This document shows positions 57,130-64,000 of a stretch of 64,000 nucleotides of DNA, piece after piece (position 1 is the stretch's first letter; each line of letters starts with the position of its first letter). Source of the stretch: Bisporella sp. PMI_857. Taxonomy: Eukaryota; Ascomycota; Leotiomycetes; Helotiales; Helotiaceae. Made by a program: the position numbers and the translations under genes. The notes under the pieces were generated by a model that ran no database searches, was not told the DNA's origin, and was given only the letters and a program-made list of their open reading frames with translations. The stretch lies in contig JAJSPD010000030.1 of the NCBI GenBank assembly GCA_021307315.1, positions 62,001 through 126,000 on the forward strand, read 5' to 3'.

Positions 57130-57498
57130 TCAATCCCCTGTCCCTTCAAGATGGACCTCCCCATTTACATCGACCGGTGACTTGTCTTGTCGCCCTTCAC
57201 GTCGGCGGCGAGCTCCTAGGATGAAATAGAAGAGGAAAAGAAAGTAGATGGCAGAGGCCGAGCTCGAACCACTGTCTTCGTTGTTACGATTATCCGTGGA
57301 AGAGTCTGATCGCTGCTTTCCCTGGTCTTCTTCAGAGCTGGCTTTCTTGTGTACCCAACGGGCCTGAATGTCTGGGTATCGTGCTTTCGCGGGAGATAGA
57401 AGGAAGGTGGGCAGAGCGAAGTGGTGACGGGAGAAGCGGCGGGTGGAAGGCGCCGTCCAGCCTTTGACGAGGAGCTGTATAATTGAAGATTGTAACAT
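57130..57498 (-). CDS. Small hypothetical protein, possibly mitochondrial
   Basis: An open frame of 122 residues from the ATG at 57498. The N-terminus (MLQSSIIQLLVKGWTAPSTRRFSRHHFALPTF) is basic, Ser-rich and free of acidic residues, resembling a mitochondrial targeting peptide. A polar middle (SSEEDQGKQRSDSSTDNRNNEDSGSSS) leads to one membrane helix (AIYFLFLFYFILGA) and a basic tail. The overlapping frame at 57332-57766 on the same strand lacks such order and is rejected. The layout suggests an inner-membrane-anchored small protein, but no family is recognised. Confidence 0.45.
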   Translation of the reverse strand: MLQSSIIQLLVKGWTAPSTRRFSRHHFALPTFLLSPAKARYPDIQARWVHKKASSEEDQGKQRSDSSTDNRNNEDSGSSSASAIYFLFLFYFILGARRRREGRQDKSPVDVNGEVHLEGTGD

Positions 57499-59630
57499 AG
57501 TTGGTTGCAAGATGCTGGCAAATTGTTTTGATGAACAATGAATGACGGATAATAGATAAGGGACGATTGATGATTGTTGTAGAGAAATAGAAACTTGAAA
57601 ATCTTGTGTGGGACTTGTGATAAATAGTCTTCGGGAAGTGACTTACTATTAGAAAGGTTAATAATGACGCATAGTAGCCCGCCGAAGCACGAGCGCGTGC
57701 CTCTTGAAGGTCGCGGCCACGAAGAGTTGTGTTTTCAAGACGAAACATATTAAAAAAAAGAGCCAAATAACAAAGACACTCCTTAGTTTACGAAGGGCAA
57801 TCGAAACAACATGTTGCGCGCTGAAAGTTTAGTGAGGTGCATGATGTATCTAGTTCTTTAGCGAGAATATAGTCACAACGAGAATACTGGGAGATAAGGT
57901 TGGCGGTCGAACAAAATATCCTCGGCCCTTAAAAATCGAAAATTGTGGTGGCGGGACCCGAATTCCGCTGTATATGACACTTAACCTCAAAGATATAGAG
58001 GCGTCTTCTTCTAATTATTATTAACTTATAGTTCGCAGGAATGTTTTCTTTCCGATTCCGCTGTTCTTCGATTATGAGTGTACTCGGTCAACGAGAGTTT
58101 AATGGAATCGGTGCTGAAGATTAGATACACTCAATGACCGTAAAGGATCACCTGAATAGTGCAACATGACTCAAGTTCACGTAGTCCACAGAAGAATAGT
58201 TTCTAAAATCCACAACCGTACAGCTGTAAGCTCGTTTCTTAAGCAGCCCAGACTTCCTCCAACAGATAACTTTATAGCTTAGGACAACCCTTAGAACAGT
58301 AAAAGTTAGATCACATGTATAACATCGCTAGAAGAATGCCTGTGAGTGTGTCTTTTGAAGCCAATATTATGAGGTGCGTAAAGACGAATAGAGAAGGAAA
58401 AGGTATAAAAGATCAAAGGCACTACTTGAGAATTTCCAAGTTACTAGAGTTGCCCTCCAAGACATATGCGCATGCGATGCGAGACTTTGAGTTGGATTCC
58501 GTTTTCTTTTATTTATCTATGGCACATGCTAACCATGCACTAACAAAGAAAAATCCTTCAAACTCCCGTTAGCGGCTCAACACGGATGTTGTCATCGAAA
58601 GGTAAGTCGTTGCCACCAAACAAATATCCAAGGCTCCTTTAGTGAAATCGAAAAATAAACCTGAGCAGGGAAAGGAATCAAGAAGACTGAAAATAATCCC
58701 CCGGGGTACAACCGATAGGCAATGCCCAGGAGGCTTACAAATTGCGATATGTGCAGAGAATTCCTCGCCACCAATCTCCTATTCTATTCAGCCGCTTTGA
58801 GGGAGCGCGCAATCCCGAAGAGTTCATAAGGCAGACGACCCTTCCTTTATAGACCACATATCTTAACCTCCACGGACGCATCAGGTCCTAGAATATACCG
58901 ACGCATCCAACTCACACAATCCCAAACACGACTAACACGTCGCACCAGAACATGGAGCAGGACAGGAAGGATATAAAAGACCTCCCCTCCCCCTAGTAGA
59001 GCAGTATGACTTTCCATCTTTCCGGCGATGTCGTGTGCCCGTGGTGAGCGGAGCAATTACAACCCTCCCGCGTTCTCACCGATGTGGGAAAGTACAGTTG
59101 AAGAGGCCTGCTAAACTTCATGTTTGAGCGATGCGCCATACCATTTGCCATTTGAAATCCTGTAGCGAAAGTACTGTTGCAGATAGTTTCGTTATCATGA
59201 AAGAGAGCGTTGTCCCTAGGTGAGATATGTTAAAATAGAAGTGCGATTAGGTGGTGGGTGAGATGCTGGATATTTCGAAGGGCTGTACACTATGGATATC
59301 CTAGAGTTAAATCGCATGTTAGCACCTAGCACACATATAGCTGCCTTGGAGGAGAAGCTGCCTCCCAGACGTCTGGGGAACGTTTTATTCCGCTGCAGAG
59401 CTTGCTTCAATCGGCTTAGATTACTGGTGGAATATCAGGAGATAAATAGACAGGGTTTACAAAAGACCAAAGTCATGATGAGCCCAAAGCAGCTTACTTA
59501 ATCTTGAGCTTAGATTATAATGTCTGTGTGGATATCTAATTTCGTGTATCGAAATCGTAAACCGTAAGGTATATGTACATATACAAATCTATCATCAAAC
59601 CTGTCTGTAACTTTTGTATATCCAAGACGC
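57499..59630. other. Gene-free region
   Basis: About 2.1 kb. Frames at 58315-58572, 58847-59056 and 59292-59501 are short and lack supporting signals. Nothing else recognised. Confidence 0.45.
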
Positions 59631-61859
59631 CTATTGCCCATTCTCCTCATTGCTACTGCTGCTTTGCTCTTCCTGCGCGGTATCATAGTTTGCTTGTTTC
59701 GGACTTCGACTATCGACCCATGGGGCGATATCCTCACACCCTGCGGGCACTCGCACCTTATCCCTGACATTACATGTGCGCCAAAGGGTCTCTTTAACTT
59801 CTCTGCCAACTTGATCGATGCTGTCCATAGCCCAGATCACGTCCAGATGCTCATATTCCTCAATGACTTTCGAATGTACAACCCTCACACACGATTCTCT
59901 TCCTCTCTCAAAGCGTCTCAGTAGCCGGTGTCCATCTACTAGATCATCATTGCCCGCTACCCACAACGCGAAAGGTGGAACATGCTCATCATACCACGCC
60001 GTGCTCCCTTTAGGCTTCTTCTCCCCCCTCCCCTTCCCGGACGAATATCGCTGCGATTTCTCCTCCTCTTTCTCATCTTTACTCTTCCCTTCCTTCCCAT
60101 AATAATCCTCCATCTCATCTTCCCTATCCTCTTGATACCCTTCTTCCTTGGTTGCTAAAATACATTTCTGCTTCGCAAAACATTCCCGCCCCAACCACCA
60201 ACGCATACTCTCCGCGCTCACATACACAGGGCTGAACTGGAACATCCTATTTCGTAAGCCGCGGTCCCAACGGGAGTCGGACCAATCGAAGAGAAAGCTG
60301 AAGACGCGATATCCCATTGCGCCGTAAAGCTTGCCAGGCAGAGTGGCATGCATAGTCATCATAAAGGGGATGAAAGCGTGGATACCGAAAATTATGCGGA
60401 AGAAAGCGGGGGATATGACACGCATGAACTTAAAGTATGCTTTACCGATCAGAGGGCCGGCGTATGCTGCAGGAGCAAGAGCGCAGAAGACGGTCAGTTT
60501 ATCGCCGAGGTCAGGACGTTGCTCTTTAGCAAGGGCGACGAGTGTTTGTGTGGTCCCTTGAGAGTGTGCTATAAGGCCGAGTTTTTCGAAGCCAGTCTCG
60601 GAGAGAACACGAGACGTAAGAGCTGGTAGATCCATGACACCCATCTGGCGGATGTTCCATGCCCACATCCTGGGATCGGAATAATCAAGGATGGCATGCT
60701 CAGGCTTGAAACCGCAGCGATTGTTCCCTAGCCACACATCGTAGCCCTGCTTGCAGAGATAGAATGCGAGGGAGTCATCGTCATTGGTACAGTATGCGCC
60801 AGCAGATTGGAGGAGCCCGTGGATCATTAGAACGGGGAATTTGGGTTTTCTAGAGGGAGCATGTGGTCGAGATGGTGGAGAGTTGATGAAGATGTCGGGG
60901 CCGCGAGCTGCTCTTTCTTCGACCGTTAAGGGAGTAAATTCAAGAGGATTGTAGACATGCCAGAGCGTGATGATGAATCCATCTTCTGTCTGGACCTTGA
61001 ACTCCTCTATATCCAGTCCTATCCTCCGAGCATAATATGCGGCGTCGCAAATTAGTGGGTCTGGACCGCCTTCGGTAGGTATGAATTGCCCATGTGCAGC
61101 ATCATCCTCATTATCACCATCCATGCTTGACCTCGAATTCCGTCTTCTTTCATGTTTTTTCCATGCTTTCTCTGTCTCTTTCCTGATCCTCTTTTTCTTC
61201 TTTTCTTCTTCGAAAAATTGTCTCCTTTTATCTGGATTTCTAAGTGTCGCACGGAGCCAAATATGCTTAAACATTAACGGTATACTCGTGAACGCCGAAC
61301 CCAAGACAATAATCCCTAGAAACGCTAAAGATAACACAAAAGATGTCGCGCGGAAAAAGTAGCACTGTATGTTCCGCAACAAGGATGGGGGCCCGTATAG
61401 AGGCAGAGGCGGAAATAGAGGATTTGTTCTTGATGGCGGCATCGCTCTGCGTAAGGACCCTTCCCCAGATCTCTGTATATGACCCTTCCTCTGCAGTGAC
61501 GTTGATCCAGAGACATTAGGGCCGGTTGAATCGATACGCTTGTCACCCTCAATAGCAACTTCTGACGGACCGTCGATATCATCCTTGAGGGCATTGAGTT
61601 TTGCTGCCTCTGCCAAAGGTACGCCGGGCAATCTGCCTCCATCTGCCAGTTTTATGACTGTATCTTGAGGGGTGATATACTCGGCCGCGATGGCTGTGCC
61701 CGAATCGTTGCTGGACTTGTTAGGTGCAACGTACGAAAGCTTCTCGGCTTGATGCGCATATCTGATTGCTGCAAGTGGTGACACGGTGGCGGTTGAGGTC
61801 ACAGAGGATTTGGATGCAGCAGAGGCATCACCCGGAGCACGGCCAGTGTCACCCATCAT
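59631..61859 (-). CDS. Steryl-ester hydrolase (Tgl1/Yeh-type acid-lipase family)
   Basis: A single exon of 742 residues from the ATG at 61859. The N-terminal 160 residues are polar, then one membrane helix (ATSFVLSLAFLGIIVLGSAF, about 171-190) and a Lys-rich stretch (EEEKKKKRIRKETEKAWKK) lead into the lipase core: YYARRIGLDIEEFKVQTEDG, MIHGLLQSAG (345), GYDVWLGNNRG-like (WLGNNRCG) and the nucleophile motif AHSQGTTQ (Ser 433). The acid is in NDDLVDG (Asp about 642) and the His in EYEHLDVIWA (671). A highly charged insert (about 572-618) separates Ser and Asp blocks. Yeast Tgl1, Yeh1 and Yeh2, membrane-anchored relatives, release sterols and fatty acids from steryl esters at lipid droplets or the plasma membrane. 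The gene is complete and shares its upstream region with PEX6. Confidence 0.88.
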   Translation of the reverse strand: MMGDTGRAPGDASAASKSSVTSTATVSPLAAIRYAHQAEKLSYVAPNKSSNDSGTAIAAEYITPQDTVIKLADGGRLPGVPLAEAAKLNALKDDIDGPSEVAIEGDKRIDSTGPNVSGSTSLQRKGHIQRSGEGSLRRAMPPSRTNPLFPPLPLYGPPSLLRNIQCYFFRATSFVLSLAFLGIIVLGSAFTSIPLMFKHIWLRATLRNPDKRRQFFEEEKKKKRIRKETEKAWKKHERRRNSRSSMDGDNEDDAAHGQFIPTEGGPDPLICDAAYYARRIGLDIEEFKVQTEDGFIITLWHVYNPLEFTPLTVEERAARGPDIFINSPPSRPHAPSRKPKFPVLMIHGLLQSAGAYCTNDDDSLAFYLCKQGYDVWLGNNRCGFKPEHAILDYSDPRMWAWNIRQMGVMDLPALTSRVLSETGFEKLGLIAHSQGTTQTLVALAKEQRPDLGDKLTVFCALAPAAYAGPLIGKAYFKFMRVISPAFFRIIFGIHAFIPFMMTMHATLPGKLYGAMGYRVFSFLFDWSDSRWDRGLRNRMFQFSPVYVSAESMRWWLGRECFAKQKCILATKEEGYQEDREDEMEDYYGKEGKSKDEKEEEKSQRYSSGKGRGEKKPKGSTAWYDEHVPPFALWVAGNDDLVDGHRLLRRFERGRESCVRVVHSKVIEEYEHLDVIWAMDSIDQVGREVKETLWRTCNVRDKVRVPAGCEDIAPWVDSRSPKQANYDTAQEEQSSSSNEENGQ

Positions 61860-63137
61860 GGCAAGTGCAATTGATAACCGTTATCGCAGTGGGACCAAAA
61901 CGGGTGGCAGCATTACCAATTACTGCTCGTAGGTTGTAGCAAGATGGATGCATATACAAAGAATAATTTATAGAGGTAAAATAAACAATTGGAGCGGGAT
62001 GGGAAACGACAAGAGCAAGGTGAAAGAAGAAGAACTACTTATAACTCTGTGGTGTTGATGATGGTGGCTGAAATAGTAGGATAGGAATTTGTACAAGCCA
62101 TGGCGGGGAAGTTAGGGGCACTATCTGCCAATTAGGCCCGGATCGACCCTGGATGGTGCTGCAACGCTGCGGGCTGTCAAGATCTGTGGAGCATTTATGG
62201 CGGCTGTCACTGGCTGGATATCAGGGGAATGGCTGTGGGTGATCACTTCGCTTACTTACATGTGACTAATGAAAGATTTCAATTAGCACTTCTTCAACAT
62301 TTGCAGAAAATAATTACATCCTGAAGCGATTGGCCATTAGGTCCTACATAAGTAAACCTACCTTCACTAAGTGCACTACTGTCGAGAAGTCTGGACGCCA
62401 ACGTTAAAGAGACTCGCAGTGCAGTTAGAAACTGATGCTGTAAGGATAGGATAAAGTGTCAATGATGTCAGGCCAAGGCTGCAAACCATAACTCGCAAGG
62501 CTGTGATATCTCTCTCGCAGATGGAGAGGGTCGGATTCACCGCAACAAAAGATGATGAACTCTGTCTATCTATAGCTACCGTAACCAGTGATATCAGAAA
62601 TGATAAACACACTAACAACCAACCTCCAAAGCATATTGTTTGCTGTAAGGGGAACTTGATGTACAAGGGCTCATCCTCGCGTCTTGCTAAATAACATAAA
62701 AATCATAGTTGGGATTAATCATCTCAAAGGCTATTATATTTACTGGTAAAACCCTAAGTATATAAACTCATATTTAATAATAAACATTGCAAATTCGTGG
62801 ATCTTCAGCAACACCAAACTACAAGCGGACAAATTGAGGAATCACATGATCGATGTCTTTTTCAGGCCTAGTGCCATATCCCCATAAAGCCTCGGTCGGC
62901 TTGGACTTGGGCTGCCGAGTTCCAGAATTCTGAGTTTCTAGAACAAATTGCACAAAACAACCACAACCCCTGAGTGAGCTCACAACACCTCAAGTTGGAC
63001 ATATCACGCGTTCATCTAGGTGTTGGCTGGGGTTGTATCCTTGTGCGTCAACTTTGGTCTCCTGCGCCTTAACCATCATGTTCTCGTAGTTAGCGCATTT
63101 GACAGCAAGCTCACGAACTAAGTGAATCATAATCACC
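61860..63137. promoter_or_regulatory. Divergent upstream region of the steryl-ester hydrolase and PEX6 genes
   Basis: 1.28 kb separates two start codons facing away from each other. The hexamer CCTCGG at 62890-62895, 243 bases before the PEX6 ATG, equals the core site of fungal fatty-acid regulators of the FarA/FarB type, but a hexamer is expected by chance in a region this long. No supported gene lies inside; frames at 62376-62694 mirror each other on both strands. Confidence 0.3.
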
Positions 63138-64000
63138 ATGACGGAACAGACTACGATGCCGCATCATCGAAAGCGCAAGCGCCGGCGGCAGGATAAGGCT
63201 CCAACTAATGCGCGACTGGTCCTGGACGACCATGTAAAGGGCGATGTCGGCATACTATCAGAAGACCTCTTTGCCGAGCTGTTTCCTACCATTGTGCAAG
63301 GTAGACTATTCATAACATATTCGAGACATGTCGCTAACTTTAATCAGCCAAAGAAAACGGAATCAGCGGTTCTGCAATTCCCGAAGTACAGCATGTTGCA
63401 ATTGCTCCCTGGGGACCATCGACCTCCGTCGAAGACTCAACATGGGCAGTGGTTCCAGTGAGACGTTCAACTGCCCTCGCACAATCGACCGTACAATTTT
63501 CTCCTCATTCTCTCGCTCTACAGGGGTTCGCAGAAGCTTTGCAGAGAATTGCGCCATCAAAGCTGTCGAGTCACAGCCGAAGCGGAATCGAAATAAAAGT
63601 GTTAGATGTGGTCCCCTTACCATTGGAGACTGTATTTGTCACTATTGAATGGGATATAGCACGAAGATTAGAGAACGGCGAAGGCACATTTCACGGTGAT
63701 CATGCGCGTGCTAATGGAACCACAAATGGTCAACGAACTTCTAGAGTACCGGAGGACCGGCTTACAGCTGCAATTCGGGAAGCACTTAGTTCTCTGAAAG
63801 TCGTTCATACAGGCGACTTCTTTTCATTGCCCTTGCCTCCACATCCCATCACGCATGTGCCTCCTCCGCCCGCAAAAGTGACCTTGTGCGAGCCTGTTGG
63901 ACAAGGCATTCTAGCGCCTCAAAGCAAGATCATTATTACCAAAACTGGCCATCATGTAAAGACTGCTAGGAAGGTAACCCCACTTACATCAAATCGGACT
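63138..64000 (+). CDS. PEX6: Peroxisomal AAA-ATPase Pex6, N-terminal part (cut by window end)
   Basis: Exons are 63138-63300 and from 63348 to the window edge; the 47-base intron (GTAGAC...AATCAG) joins in frame. The visible 270 residues show the fungal Pex6 N-terminus: a basic start (HHRKRKRRRQDK), ARLVLDDHVKGDVGILSEDLF, STWAVVPVRRSTALAQSTVQF, SPHSLALQGFAEALQRIAPSKL and the SLPLPPHPITHVPPPPAKVTL block followed by CEPVGQGILAP. This is the substrate-binding domain; the two AAA ATPase rings, which pair with Pex1 and extract the Pex5 receptor from the peroxisome membrane, must lie beyond the window. No stop or frameshift is seen in the visible part. A donor-like GTAACC at about 63975 could start another intron. 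Confidence 0.85.

Noticed and set aside
57332..57766. Minus-strand ORF of 144 codons overlapping the small protein gene
   Set aside because: Its sequence lacks ordered features, while the overlapping frame from ATG 57498 has a targeting-like N-terminus and a membrane helix.
1..64000. CRISPR arrays, rRNA genes and bacterial-type operons
   Set aside because: No regularly spaced identical repeats and no rRNA-like sequence were seen; the gene structure is that of a fungal nuclear genome.

Overview
The window reads as nuclear DNA of a filamentous ascomycete (Pezizomycotina). The evidence is short GT-AG introns of about 45-70 bases in most genes, fungus-specific families (HET, SesA-type NACHT NLR, Zn2Cys6 factor, DUF7730-like, GH28, fungal ELMO protein, fungal MscS with EF-hand, Pex6), and gene-poor AT-rich stretches carrying decayed coding sequence and small non-autonomous transposons. 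I cannot name the species; a Leotiomycetes-like plant-associated fungus is only a guess from the mix of families.

Layout. 0.4-7.5 kb: a small secreted protein, an MFS monocarboxylate-type transporter and a secreted GH28 pectinase, interleaved with MITEs. 7.7-13.8 kb: accessory DNA with an LTR-like fragment, a foldback Mutator-like MITE, a frameshifted DUF7730-like gene and a C-terminally truncated ankyrin gene. 13.8-15.9 kb: two divergent membrane-protein genes. 16-21 kb: mostly decayed sequence, with two degraded genes. 21-31 kb: three long genes, all on the minus strand (ELMO-domain protein, HET-domain protein, mechanosensitive channel). 33-34.3 kb: a decayed gene for a Cys/Lys repeat protein. 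35.4-42.1 kb: a NACHT NLR followed by an AIG1-like GTPase, same strand. 44-52.3 kb: a secreted protein, a five-exon ankyrin protein, and a divergent pair of PAF-acetylhydrolase-like esterase and Zn2Cys6 factor. 52.3-57.1 kb: a near gene-free stretch. 57-64 kb: a small ORF, then a divergent pair of steryl-ester hydrolase and PEX6, the latter cut by the window end.

How the genes relate. HET, NACHT, GTPase and ankyrin genes within about 36 kb resemble a fungal self/non-self or innate-response repertoire. Several members look damaged: the NLR lacks the first Walker B Asp and has a doubtful exon 2/3 junction, and the DUF7730-like gene is frameshifted. The steryl-ester hydrolase and PEX6 share an upstream region and could be linked through lipid use (inference). 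The clearest new structural signal is a pair of related MITEs, 645 and 735 bp, each bounded by a perfect 9-bp target duplication and sharing a CGGCAAAT terminus.

Gene models were built by hand from frames and splice sites. Functions come from recognised motifs, not from searches.
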